Shown: piece after piece, positions 23,059-33,463 of the stretch
Numbering within the stretch: the stretch's first letter is position 1
How the letters are laid out: the number at the start of each line of letters is the position of its first letter
From: Raffaelea ambrosiae
Taxonomy: Eukaryota; Ascomycota; Sordariomycetes; Ophiostomatales; Ophiostomataceae
Assembly (NCBI GenBank): GCA_002778195.1
Contig: PCDI01000001.1
Location: 3,178,857-3,242,856 of the forward strand
Reading direction: 5' to 3'
Length of the DNA stretch: 64,000 bases
The notes under the pieces: generated by a model
Told to the model about the DNA's origin: nothing
Seen by the model: the letters and a program-made list of their open reading frames with translations, nothing else
The model's database searches: none
Position numbers and translations under genes: made by a program

Positions 23059-23439
23059 GCCAGATGAAATGGCATTGTATATTTCACAGTTTAGTTCTAG
23101 ACTCGCGATAGACATGGGTTATGGACGGGCAAGAGGCAATAGACAAAACACATAACGAAATTGAACCTTTTCCTTTTTTTTTCTCCCCGGGGTTTCAACT
23201 GTATTTTACAGTCTTGTTTCGCTTACAAGCAGACTCTCCACTTGTCCACTTACAAGCCTCTTGTTAGCGATCCCAAGCAGCACGTGATAGCGTGGAGCTA
23301 CCGAACCTAGCCTACCCATTACCAAAAATTGGCACATCTCCACTTTCAAGCGACGACGAACCCGGCCAACCGAAAGTTTTCTTCCAACAGCTCCCAATCG
23401 AGCTCTCCACTGCCGAGTTGTCCGCCTGCTCCGCCCAGC
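23059..23439. other. Intergenic region between MFS and RRM-like genes
   Basis: A 381-bp stretch with the MFS 3' flank and the promoter or leader of the next gene. No TATA box is obvious and nothing else is seen. Confidence 0.5.
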
Positions 23440-24691
23440 ATGTCGACGTTCAGTCGGTCCACGGCGACCGCCATGGTCGGCCGCGGCTCGGCCGCCGAGA
23501 GGCTCGCCCAGCGGTCTCTCTACGTCCGCGTCCGGCCAGCGCCAGCCAGTCTTTCCGAGCGCCGTTCGGTCCTCAAGGTCGTTGAGCAGTACGGCAAGGT
23601 GGACATGTTCAAGAAGATGGCAGTACGTTCTACTCTCAGTCTCGCCGTGCTCAGTGTCTACCAAGACTCTCCCCCAAAAGCTAACACGGGCCTTCTCTTC
23701 CCCCTCTCCCAAGGACAACTCCTCGTTCATCCTCATCGCCTCTAGCGCCGCCATGGCCTCGACCTTGATGCAGCACTGCCCCATGCAGTACGAGTTCATG
23801 GCCGAGACATTGCAGGCGGCCAAGCCGTGGGGCAACCCCAGAGTGGCCGCCGCCATCCAGCCGATCGAAACTTCTGTCAAGAAATCATCCGGATCGGCAG
23901 CCGCCAGCGCCAGCAGCGCAGACGAGCCTGATTCGACGGCGAAAAAAGAAGACGAATCCTCGAGCTTCTCCCCACAGTCGGACGAACAGAGCCCTCTTGA
24001 CGAATCTCCCACGCCCTCTTCCTCCTCCTCCTCCTCCGCCGCCGCCGCCGCCGCCGATTCCGCCTCCGGCCAGACCAGCGATCCTCCCCGCCGCCGCCAG
24101 ACGGATCACATCACCCACAAGTCCTTTTATCTCAGCGTCTTCCCAACTCTGTCGTACAAGCACGACGAGATGATCCGCATGTCGCCCCTCTACGGATCGT
24201 GGCCCCGGGACAGCGAGGAGGCGGCACCCCTGTCGAGTAGCCACAAAAAGACCAGTCGCAACAAGAACAACAAGCAGACCAAGGCCCAGGCCGCCGCCAC
24301 CCATGCCGCCCGCGCCATCGCCTCCCTGACACCCCTCGGCAGCACGGCCAGCTACAAGAACACGTTTGTCTACAATGCCCTCAAGGCCGTCGTGCCCGGC
24401 GGCATTGCCAACGATGCGCTGTGCGACTGGCGCATCCGCGGTGGCGGGCGCGGGACCGGCCAGGTGTCGTCGGCGCTAGAAAGGAAGGCCACCCGGATCC
24501 AGCAAAAGAACGAGCGCAAGGAGCTGGCCACGCGCTCCGCGCTGTCCAGCCTTCTGGGGAAGAGCGAGGACGCCAACGAAGGCAACGGCAGCGGCAGAGG
24601 CAGCGGTGGCCCCTGGAACTGGATCGGAGCCTTGACAGCGGACAACAGCATTACAAGCTCGCGGAACGGGCTGGATGCAACCAAAACATGA
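23440..24691 (+). CDS. RRM-like protein, possibly mitochondrial, unknown function
   Basis: Exons 23440-23622 and 23714-24691 (donor GTACGT, branch GCTAAC, acceptor AAG) give 386 aa. The Arg/Ser/Ala-rich, acid-poor N-terminus could be a mitochondrial presequence. Residues of about 25-85 (QRSLYVRVRPAP, then SVLKVVEQYGKVDMFKKM, then SSFILIASS) follow the strand-helix-strand order of an RNA-recognition motif, though the RNP consensus is weak. A conserved-looking block KSFYLSVFPTLSYKHDEMIR comes after a low-complexity Ser/Ala linker. The C-terminal part has a basic helix (ATRIQQKNERKELATRSALS). I do not recognise a named family; a mitochondrial RNA-binding or ribosome-associated role is a guess from these features. 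No catalytic motif is visible. Confidence 0.72.
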
Positions 24692-25144
24692 GGAGGTCCA
24701 TTCGGGGAGCCAACGAGAGGACACCAATTATGTTTCCGGGGGAGGGGGGAGACAAGAAACTCGGTGGATTTTCCATCATGAACTACCTGCCCTTAACCAA
24801 CAAACAACCACTCTCGAAGAGGCGACCAGCCCCAATCTTGGGTTGGGAGACAGACGCGCAAACACGAAGCGTTCCTAGGGGAGAGCGGCTTTGCAAAAAA
24901 GCTTCGCATTCGGACGTGGTTCCGACCTGATGCCCAGCAAACCCCAACGACAATCCGAGCGGAAAGAGAATCTGTATTCTTACCATATGCATACATGTAC
25001 GGGCAAAACAAAGTACCCGGATTCCACTCAGCACCAATCCACCGCCAATCGGGACACATGCTCTCCTCGTTCACAACACTTACAGCACGAGCTGTCGGTT
25101 GAAACTAAAATAAAATAGTGTTTTGGGGGGGTTTTTTTCTCTGT
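24692..25144. other. Convergent intergenic region
   Basis: The 3' flanks of the RRM-like gene (plus) and the secreted-protein gene (minus). No gene seen. Confidence 0.5.
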
Positions 25145-26328
25145 TCAAGCCGGCGGCGCCGCACTCTGGGGCTTGGCCATACTTGCCGGGCTGGGTGCTG
25201 GGGTGGCCGGCTTGGGGGCAGGTGCAGGTGAAGTAGCCGGTGGGGCTGCCGGTGCGGCTCGCTTCAAATTGCCAACTGTGCTTGGTAGGACGAATGACGA
25301 CGGGGTGTACGGTTTGCCAGACGGCCCCTCGCTGAAGGGGTACCCGTTGACATCCAGGGTGAACTCGATATACGATGTGGGCACGCTGCTGCTGGGCACT
25401 GGCGGGGACCGGGCGAACAGGGCGAACAGGGCGCCATTGATCGTCGCCTTTGTCTTCTTTGCTGCCTCCTCCTCCTCCTCCTCCTCCTCGTCGCCGTTCT
25501 TCGATGGAGAGGGCGGGGCCTTCGGTGCGTCTCGCTGCCAAACACGGGACCGGGCCCGGGGCCGGAGGGGCCCGTCGTCGCCGCCGCTCCGAGGAAGCCC
25601 AGCTCTGTTGTCTTTGCGTGGCGGCGGCGACACCTGGGGGCCGTCCCCGGTTGCGCTGTGCTGGGAAACAGTCGATGGTCCGCTTTGTGGCTCTGCCGGC
25701 TTGTTGTCTTGTCCCGCGGGTGCAGGCGTTGCATCTGGCCGGCATGATGTGCTCGAGCTGCCGTTGTCGTAGTACAGCACGGAGCAGAGATATCGACTAC
25801 CAGAGAATGTGCTGCTTGGGGCGCTCTTTGGGTCGCTGCTACTCGGGGCGTGAGAAGAATTCGAGGGAAGATGCGGCGTAGTAGACGACGGAACCGCAGG
25901 CGATGACGGGGGAGGTCCGCCACGGGTGGTGGTAACAGTGAGGCTCCCTACTACGCTCGCAGTGACGGTCGCTATCCCACTGGAGACGGTGACTGTCCCG
26001 CAAGTTTTCTGTGAAGGGGGTAGAAAAAAAACCAGCTTCTGTGTTAGTCCCTCTTCCTTCTTGCTTCCTCAAGTCTCTTGTATTCCGTGTTCTGCACCTC
26101 CAGGGCAATTACATACGCAGCAACCAATGTTCGTGGGGTCGGAACCGCATTCATTCGGATAATTGCCCGGGCGTGGCGCAAGGACATTCCCAATGACCTG
26201 TAGATTGTCAGATGGAGAGTAGCTAGACGAGACACGAATGTATGGCTTCTTACCACGCCGAAAGATTCACCAGACAAGGATATGACTATACTGGCCAGAA
26301 TGGCCGCGATGGAGAGTGAGAACCTCAT
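25145..26328 (-). CDS. Secreted protein with Cys-rich head and disordered tail
   Basis: Exons 26328-26254, 26197-26117 and 26008-25145 give 339 aa. Exon 1 (25 codons) is a classic signal peptide (MRFSLSIAAILASIVISL). Exon 2 (27 codons) carries NYPNECGSDPTNIGCC and ends exactly at a GTATGT donor; exon 3 begins KTCGTVTVSS, giving a C-CC-C pattern. The rest is a long Ser/Pro/Thr-rich, glycosylation-prone region with an Asp/Glu run (EEEEEEE) and a Lys/Arg patch, then FTLDVNGYPFSEG and an Ala/Pro-rich end. There is no C-terminal hydrophobic segment for a GPI anchor. The exon layout resembles the neighbouring gene at 26787-27094. Function unknown: a secreted, wall-associated or effector-like protein would fit. 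All introns are phase 0 with clear splice signals. Confidence 0.75.
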
Positions 26329-26621
26329 GCTCTTTGGGGGGTGCAGGACGATTTTGAAAAGTTTGGCTTGGTCGAGGCATACAGCGTTCTACATGTTTTG
26401 TAGGGAGACACGTCTCTGCAGAGATGCATCTGGCTTTATGCGGATTGCATCCGTCTGTTCTCTGTAGACAGACAGCCTGGTTACACACAGGGAGTGGGAA
26501 GGACAAAGGTCAAGTAGCATGTGCTTTATTCTCCCCAAGAAAAGACAGACATTCGATCCGGATTTGGGAGCGTTGGAGAGACGGTTCTTTGTTATTCTCG
26601 TCTAGGCCCTTTGCAAAGGGA

Positions 26622-26634
26622 GATATATATATAT
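26622..26634 (-). promoter_or_regulatory. TATA-like element upstream of the 339-aa secreted gene
   Basis: GATATATATATAT lies about 295 bp upstream of the ATG at 26328. That is far for a direct TATA box unless the 5' leader is long. Confidence 0.3.
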
Positions 26635-26786
26635 CGCGAATCATGCGTACAAGCGGCGCCTGGCCACGCCGGATACGGCGAGCTCAACTATGTCGGCTTC
26701 GCTGTGCAGCAGCACTCGTGGTAACACACACGGTTTGTTTTCTTACTCCTCGATGGGATTCTTTGCAGCTTCTTGTCGTTCATGAT

Positions 26787-27094
26787 CTAGCTGCATGGGA
26801 CAGTCTAGAGACACGAGTGTTAGAGAAGAGCAACGAGAAAAAAAAAGAGGAAAACAAAAGGAAAAAAAAAAAGACCAGACATACACAGCACACCCAGCCC
26901 CCAACACGGTTCGAGCCGCAATTGTATGGGAAGTCAGAGTCGCACCTTTCCCTGCTGTTCTGCATATGTGAAGTCATGGTTAGAGGCGACTGTGGACGTA
27001 TCCCGGGCCAAAACAGTGCAGGACTCACCCTGCATTTAAGATCCGTCGATGCGACAGCGGCCACAGCGGCCGTGATGAGCAGATGGAGCTTCAT
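26787..27094 (-). CDS. Small secreted cysteine-rich protein
   Basis: Proposed exons 27094-27029, 26959-26885 and 26804-26787 give only 51 aa. Exon 1 (22 codons) is a signal peptide (MKLHLLITAAVAAVAS) ending DLKCR. Exon 2 (25 codons) contains ERCDSDFPYNCGSN and ends GGWVCC at a GTATGT donor. With the AG closest to the CTCTAAC branch site, exon 3 reads TVPCS and stops, giving six Cys in a mature peptide of about 35 residues, compatible with three disulfides. Two further acceptors downstream (exon starts 26790 and 26786) also keep frame and would give other C-termini, so the end is uncertain. A TATA box lies about 135 bp upstream. The size, secretion signal and Cys content fit a candidate effector or antimicrobial-like peptide. 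That role is inferred, and I know no homologue. Confidence 0.6.
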
Positions 27095-27227
27095 GGTGAA
27101 GAGGGTCAGTAATCAACGGTATCGCCCAAGCACAGAGCAGCACGGGTGGTCTAGGAATGTCGAGAGATGGCTTCTGCACTTCTATTACATGGGGGGGCTA
27201 CAAGCCGAGAACAGGAGACTTTCATGG

Positions 27228-27235
27228 TTTTTATA
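27228..27235 (-). promoter_or_regulatory. TATA box of the small Cys-rich gene
   Basis: TATAAAAA on the minus strand, about 135 bp upstream of the ATG at 27094. Confidence 0.5.
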
Positions 27236-29547
27236 CCGAGTTCGTCGCTTCAGCGGGCATCGTTCTTCGTGCTGCGGCCACGGCAGCAATGCGGCGTAAT
27301 ATGCACCGCAGTTGGATGCGCCTGCAGGAAGTTTGTCGGACATGCAAACGATGGGATTTTTGCAGCCATCTTCCTTCCGGATGTGGAAGCTTCTATTTGC
27401 CAGTCTCGTGAACTAGTGCTCCTTTTTATCTACTATGTATTATCCCTGGCCTCCGCCGGCTGTGCCACCTTCTCTTTTTCGCATGCAAGCTTGCATCCGC
27501 AATTTAAGCAACAGAGCACTGCGTCGAATCAGAGTGCGCATGGTCTGCAGCCGGGGAGCCCTTGTTGTTTCTCTCCCCCCCGGATTGACAGCCCAGGAAG
27601 GTTGACTTTAGTCTTGTGTGCAATATTGCAGCTACGACAAAGCTGGTTCCAATCAAATCCGGTCTGCCATTTTGGAAGGAGTGGTCGGATTGCTGATCTC
27701 CCAGGGGAATGTGAAACAACAAATCGAACATCCCAGAGGAGGCAGGTGGTTCTGCTTTCCTCTCACACACGCTCTCTCTCCTACGATTTAGTAACCAGCG
27801 TGGTTTTGCATTGCCCGCAGCCCTTCCCCAAGGGGGATGCGTTTCAGGACAGGCTGGCCTCGCTTGTGGTCGCCCGTCTGAACTTGGCTTCCAAGCTGGT
27901 AGTCTTTTCATTTTTCTGGGCCAAAATACAGGAAAACAGTGGCAGACCAAGACTTGCATAGGCAAAGACTGCAGACATAGCTGGCTCCCGGCCGAGACGG
28001 TACGTCTGGCCGCAGACCAACTCTATTTTATTCGATTATCTGTCTGGGCAGCCCCTTGCGCTCGTGCATGTCACACATTTTCGAGCTCAGGCAAAAAAAG
28101 CAATCACAAAAGCACCAGCCCCTTGTCCAAGCATCGCCTCAAAACTGTCGCATCTGTTGTTCGGGGGTACATATGACGGGACAAACAGCAAAAAAAAACA
28201 TGCGGAATGAAAAAAGGAATAAAAAAAAGAAATAGAAATAAAAAAGAAATAAAAATAAAAAAGAAATAGAAATAAATAAATAAATAAATAAAAAAGAAAC
28301 AAAGAAATAAAAAACGGGCCGTTACGTTTGCTGAGATCGACAGCTTGGTCATGGGTGCTGGCTGTGGGGTGACTTGCTGTTCTGCGTTCTGGGCGACCGT
28401 TGAGTAGGCGCAGCCACGGCCGGCGACGGTTGCGTACGTCATCTGCCCCAGACAAGAGGAAAAGACAAGCTTGTGTGGCTCCTCCCAGCCAGTGGCAGCC
28501 AGTGACAGCAGTCGCCACACAGGAACAACACTACCAGTCACCCCAGGGCGTTCGCTTCGCATAATATCGACTGTGCCTGTTTTACGCTTGTTATTTTTAA
28601 AATTTTCTCTTCCATGACATACTGTCGTAGCTATGGGGCAGGCTTCTCGGGACCCCCTCCCCCAGATGTGGCGGTGTGTGTGCACCTCTGTGTGGTGGTC
28701 TGCGTGTACACGTCTTCTTCTGGGCTTGGCAGTCGTTCTCGCCAGCCACGTCTTGGTGATTCTGTGCTTGTTCTATAGTAGTTCCCCCTTCTGTTTTGCG
28801 AGCAAAGGAGGCCGCCTCCATAGCGGGTGTACTGGCAAGGCCCAAGGCCACCCACCAAGCCACACGCGATGTGTGGCCAGCCCAGCAGGAGGAAACAAGG
28901 CACAAGAAAATAGCAATATGGCAGATTCAGAAAGAGCAGCAGAGCGGTAGCCAGCGAGGAGCAGCAGGAGCGGCCGCATGGATGACGTCGCACTCCTTCC
29001 CTGCTCTTTTCTTAGGCTCTCGTCGTCTGACAGCTGTACGTGATGCTCGCTCTTGGGCTGGGGGGGGGGGGGGGGGGAGCAGTCCTGTCCTATGACGATC
29101 CGGATCGCCCACTGGGTTGGCCTTGTCCTCCTTTCTGCTGTTGTATCTGTTTGATATGGCTGCTCTTTGACTGTTGCTCCTTCCTTGGTCCCCTTGTCCT
29201 TGCCGTCCCTTCTCATTATCACTCTCGCCCCTCCCCTTCCCTTATTGTCCCGGCTGATCCTGAAACGCACACGTTTATATTCCGGGGCCACCCTCCTTCC
29301 TTGGACCGTTCCTGACTTGATTTCCATTTTATCTCATTCTCCTGTCTGCTGTACTTGTCTCGAGTTCAAAGCCCTGAACTGTTGACTGCTACTTGCTCAC
29401 TTATACCACATCCACGCCCACCCAACCAACGTACCTCGAGTCTACTGTTCTGTCACACTCATCCATCCTCGGCAGACTACGCCGACAGCTTCTCATCTCA
29501 ACGGCTACGAGTAGTGTCTCTTTTCTCACCCGTACATCCCTTCCACC
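27236..29547. other. 2.3 kb intergenic region, one possible unassigned exon
   Basis: Nothing here is firmly coding. On the minus strand, about 28440-28337, an open segment (MTYATVAGRGCAYSTVAQ) follows a strong pyrimidine-tract acceptor and ends at a GTAACG donor. I could not connect it to a credible start or stop exon, so it is not called as a gene. The A-rich AAATAAAAAAGAAAT array (28195-28312) and poly-G at 29060-29077 are also here. The last 200 bp are the promoter and leader of the SUR7/PalI gene. Confidence 0.45.
28195..28312 (+). repeat. A-rich AAATAAAAAAGAAAT tandem array
   Basis: Degenerate tandem repeats of AAAAAAGAAATAGAAATA-like units with an (AATA)n core. Confidence 0.8.
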
Positions 29548-30309
29548 ATGGGGAATACCGGCTTTTTCCATCACATCGGCTCGTTCCTGCTCTTCTCGGC
29601 CACCATCCTCCTCCTCATCACCGACATCTCGTCGCCTGTCGTCAACGACATTGCCCTCCTCAAGGTCAACCTGTCCAATGCCACGTCCACCCACCGCTCG
29701 GCTGTGACGTTTGGCACGTTTGGCTACTGCGTCATCAACACGCCCGGCGGCAGCAACAGCGACGACGACAATGTCGACTACTGCAGCGGCCGCCATGTGG
29801 GCTACAACCCGGCCGAGGTCATCACGGCCACCGAGGACATTGCCTTGTCGGATACCGAGGCCAAATCGGCCAAGGCCCTGACCTACGTCATGGTCCTCCA
29901 CCCCGTCGCCACCGTCATCAGCTTTGTGGCCTTTTTGCTGGCCGTCGGCGCCGGCGTCATCGGCTCCTTCCTGGGCGCGCTCGTGGCCCTGCTGGCCTTT
30001 GTCGTGACCCTGATCGTGCTGATCACCGACTTTGTCCTCTTTGGGCTCATCAAGAACAAGATCAACGATGCCACAGACTCGACGACGACGACCGTCACGG
30101 GCAGCCTGGCCAGCGACTCGGGTGACCTGGCCAAGTTTGGCGCCGCCATCTGGACTGTCGTGGCCGCTATCATCTTCCTGTTTCTGGGCGCGGGGGTCGT
30201 CTTCTTTACGTGCTGCAGCACGCGGACGCACCGTCGATCGGTGTCGACGCGCAAGATGGACGGCGGCTATGCCGGCAACCGGCGGCGGCGGTTTGGTTTC
30301 GGCAACTGA
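29548..30309 (+). CDS. SUR7/PalI-family four-helix membrane protein
   Basis: A single-exon ORF of 253 aa with start context CCACCATGG. The layout is that of the SUR7/PalI (Rim9) family. TM1 is at about residues 10-27 (FLLFSATILLLITDI). An extracellular loop carries glycosylation sites (NLS, NAT) and paired cysteines (GYCVINTPGG, then DYCSGRHVGYNP), the claudin-like GxxxC-C pattern. Three hydrophobic helices follow at about 112-135, 138-168 and 203-225, then a short basic cytoplasmic tail (RRRRFGFGN). Members act at the plasma membrane in eisosomes or in ambient-pH signalling (PalI helps localise the PalH receptor). This one is short, like yeast Rim9 and unlike the long-tailed Aspergillus PalI, so the exact subfamily is open. 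Confidence 0.85.
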   Translation: MGNTGFFHHIGSFLLFSATILLLITDISSPVVNDIALLKVNLSNATSTHRSAVTFGTFGYCVINTPGGSNSDDDNVDYCSGRHVGYNPAEVITATEDIALSDTEAKSAKALTYVMVLHPVATVISFVAFLLAVGAGVIGSFLGALVALLAFVVTLIVLITDFVLFGLIKNKINDATDSTTTTVTGSLASDSGDLAKFGAAIWTVVAAIIFLFLGAGVVFFTCCSTRTHRRSVSTRKMDGGYAGNRRRRFGFGN

Positions 30310-31423
30310 ACCAACTTGCGTGCAACGGCGCAAACGACTTGACCGAAACGAAACCTGACCGAAAAAAGAACACACAACAAATAAAATCACGACATGCAAC
30401 GAAGGAAATGAGGCAAAATGTGTGCGACGCTTTAGGGGGGGCAAAAAAGAAAGAAAAGAACGAAGCTCACACACAATAACAGACATTTGAAGAATACTAT
30501 GCTGTTATGGAGGAATATCAAAAAAAGTTGGGGGATTTTTTGTTCACTTTTCTTTGACCTTGGCATTTTTTGTCTTTTGTCTTTTGTCCTTTGTATTTTT
30601 CATCTTTTCTCTCCCTTTCGTCCTAGTTCCGGGTTCTATTTCTGCTTTCCTTTGTTCTCTCTCTTTTTTTTTTCTACTTTCTTTCTCCCTCTTCTCGGCG
30701 TTTCCAACGTTTTGCTGTCTCGATGATATCCCATAGCTGTCAATCCAATTTCTGGTTGTAGAGACTGCGACTCTCGCCAATAATACTTTCCATAATCTAC
30801 TGCTTTGTCGCTCTTCTTGTTTTGCTCTGTGATCCGTAGCTATGTCGCATACTCTTGAAGATGCTGTTGCCTGTATCGGCACTGGAATGCGACGCCTTCT
30901 CCAGCTCTGCGACCAGAAAAATAAAAGACGTTGCAAGGCTGAAGCGTCGCCGTTGGGGAAACTAGGGAGCACGGGAACCCTGCACGTGGACGCAGAAAGG
31001 AGCGGCGCGCGGCCCCCCGTCTTAACTTGTCTTGGAGTGGGTGCGTGTCTTGGAGTTCGGCGCGTCTTTTAATGGCGCCGGGCGGGCGAGTTGTCTGCTA
31101 TCCCCGCTCCAAGAAAGCGGCAAAGCCCGCATTCCCCCCCCAATCCAGGTCCAAATCTAGCTCGTGACAAGCACTTCCGCGGAGGGTGTGAGCAAGAAAA
31201 AACGGCCCATAGCTTTGGTCTGTTTCTCATTCCTGTCCTCGTCCTTGTCCTTGTTGTTGTTCTTGTTCTCGTTCTTTCCCTTTTTCTCGGCCTTTCTTCG
31301 CCTGTTGAGACATGTCACGGAAGTCCTGTGTGGAAGCCGACGAGAGAAAACGAGGTTTCTGATTACAGACTGTTGGATTGCCTATTCTGTATCATTTGGG
31401 GTACATTTTCTACGTCTACCACA
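30310..31423. other. Intergenic region between SUR7/PalI and MOT1 genes
   Basis: 1.1 kb with T-rich segments (30540-30690). No credible gene seen. The 3' part is the promoter and leader of the molybdate transporter gene, with pyrimidine-rich TTCTCGTTC-like repeats at about 31220-31300. Confidence 0.5.
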
Positions 31424-33463
31424 ATGGCGTTGGTCTTTCTGGAAAAGCGGCTGCGGTACAACTGGCGGACGCTGCAAACGTCGCCGCTGTCCGAGATCTC
31501 GGGCGCGTTCGGCGACCTGGGCACGCTGCTGCCCTTGATGACGGCTTTGGCCGCGCAGGGCGCCATCTCGCTGTCGTCGACGCTGGTCTTCACAGGCCTC
31601 TTCAACATTGTCACCGGGGCCTTTTTCGGTATTCCGTTGCCCGTGCAGCCGATGAAGGTGCGCCCCCCCCCCCCCTCCCGTTGTTTTCTTGCCTATGTTT
31701 TCTCGCCTGTGTTTTCTCTTTGCTTGCGTTGCTTCATTTTTTTTTACATTGTTCTTTCCTTTGTCTTTTCTTTGTCCTTTCCTTCGTCCTTTCCTCATCC
31801 ATTCCTTCGTCCTTTCCTCATCCTTTACTGCGTCCTTTCCTCATCCTTTCCTCATCCTTTCCTTCGCCCCTTTGTCTTTCATCCTTTCCTCCATTTCTCC
31901 TTCGCTCTTTTTAACATACGTCTCATCTTCCTTCAAGCTAACATACACGCATAGGCCATTGCTGCGGCTGTGATCTCCGAGGGGGCTACCAAAGCGGATA
32001 CCACGGCTGCCGGTGCGCTGGTGAGCTCGACTGTGCTGGTCCTCGCCCTCACAGGACTGCTGCGATGGCTGTCGGTTACTGTGCCCGTGCCTGTTATCAA
32101 GGGCATCCAGCTGGGTGCCGGCTTGTCTCTGGCCATATCCATGGCACGCATGTGGAAAGGCAATCCGGATAACTCCTCCTTTGACAGCCCTCTGTACGCC
32201 CTCCTCGCCTTTCTGTGGCTGATCTACACCCAGCCGAGCAGTGGCAAGCCTGTGCCTTCGTCTCCCCTGCTGCCCTCCCCGTCGTCTTCCGCTTCCTCTA
32301 CGGCTCCCGAACAAGGGGGAGAGAGCGACCGCATCTCCTCTGACCGCTTTGGGCAACGGCTTCTCAACGGCTGGAGACGGCTTCGCCACTTTGCAGCCCT
32401 CTTCCTTCCCTATGCACTGACCATGACGATCATCGGGCTCGCTCTTGCCCTGGCCGCGGTAATCCAGAAACACAACCAGAATCCCAAAGTCAGCCTCCCG
32501 CACTTTGCCTTTTGGCATCCACGGTTGTCGTTGCCAAACTGGAAGGGGGTGGAGGCCATGTCCATGGCTGTGGCGCAGCTGCCGTTGACAACGCTCAACT
32601 CGGTCATTGCCGTCAGTTCCTTGGCCGACGATCTCTTTGGCAGCCGTCGGCCGTGGGACAACGGAGAGAAGGAGGTTGCCGGCAGGACGGAAAACGTGGA
32701 AGGAGGTGCGGAGAGCGATGTTGAGTCCGGCCGTCCTGACCAAACCGTTACGCGTTGGTCTCGCAGATGTTTCACGTGGTCCGTTGCGTCCTTTTCCTCT
32801 GTTACGGCCTTTGGCTTCAGCGTGGGAGCCATGAATCTCGTCGGCTGCTGGTTCGGGGCCATGCCTGTCTGCCACGGCGCCGGCGGCCTCGCCGCGCAGT
32901 ATCGCTTTGGGGCGCGCAGCGGCGCCAGCGTCATGATTCTCGGCCTCGTCAAGGTCCTGCTGGGACTGTTCGCCGGCGAGACTCTCGTGGATCTGCTGCA
33001 ATTCTTTCCCAAGTCCATCCTGGGGATCCTCGTGCTTGCCGCCGGCCTGGAGCTGGCCAAGGCAGGCCTGTCTCTGAACCACGGGGCGCCCGATCTGTGG
33101 ATAGAGGAAGAAGCTACGAATGGAGGCGAGTTTGAAGAGGGTGCAAGGCATGGTGGGGCAGCAGCATCTGCACGGCCGTCGTACACAGAACCAACAGGCG
33201 CGGCCATGCCACAGTTACGACCGAGACAAAAGAGACAGCGAGTTCTCTCGGACGAGGAAAGAGCCGAGAGGTGGACCGTCATGCTCATGACGACGGCCTG
33301 CATACTGACTTTCAAGAATGATGCCATTGGCTTTGTGGCTGGGCTGCTGTGCCATTTTGCCTACCGGGGAGCAAGAAAGAGCAGAAGCACGCTCAGCAGC
33401 GAGACGGGGAATGGGAGCAGCAGATATACGCAGGCAGATGAAAGGACGGCCCTGCTTACTTAG
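31424..33463 (+). CDS. MOT1-family molybdate transporter
   Basis: Exons 31424-31657 and 31955-33463 give 580 aa. Family signatures are clear: SGAFGDLGTLLPLMTAL near residue 27, PVQPMKAIAAAVISEG across the splice junction, PVPVIKGIQLGAGLSLA, LPLTTLNSVIAVSSLADDLF, and PVCHGAGGLAAQYRFGARSG. These are the duplicated SulP-like motifs of MOT1, which imports molybdate for molybdenum-cofactor enzymes such as nitrate reductase. About ten membrane segments are visible. A central Ser/Pro-rich loop and a hydrophilic loop before the last helices (about 475-540) make it longer than plant MOT1 (about 450). The intron is 297 nt, unusually long for this window, with donor GTGCGC, branch GCTAAC and an internal CTTTCCTCATC-type repeat. 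Conservation across the junction supports removal. Confidence 0.9.
31756..31900 (+). repeat. Pyrimidine tandem repeat in the MOT1 intron
   Basis: Roughly ten degenerate units of TTTCCTCATCC/TTTCCTTCGTCC make up half of the 297-nt intron. Confidence 0.75.

Noticed and set aside
21760..23115. 451-aa minus-strand ORF antisense to the MFS transporter
   Set aside because: Composition (His/Gly/Asp/Ala) is that of an antisense shadow; the plus strand is a clear transporter.
28087..28518. Possible third secreted or spliced gene on the minus strand
   Set aside because: One plausible internal exon (acceptor and donor present), but no credible start exon, signal peptide or terminal exon could be linked.
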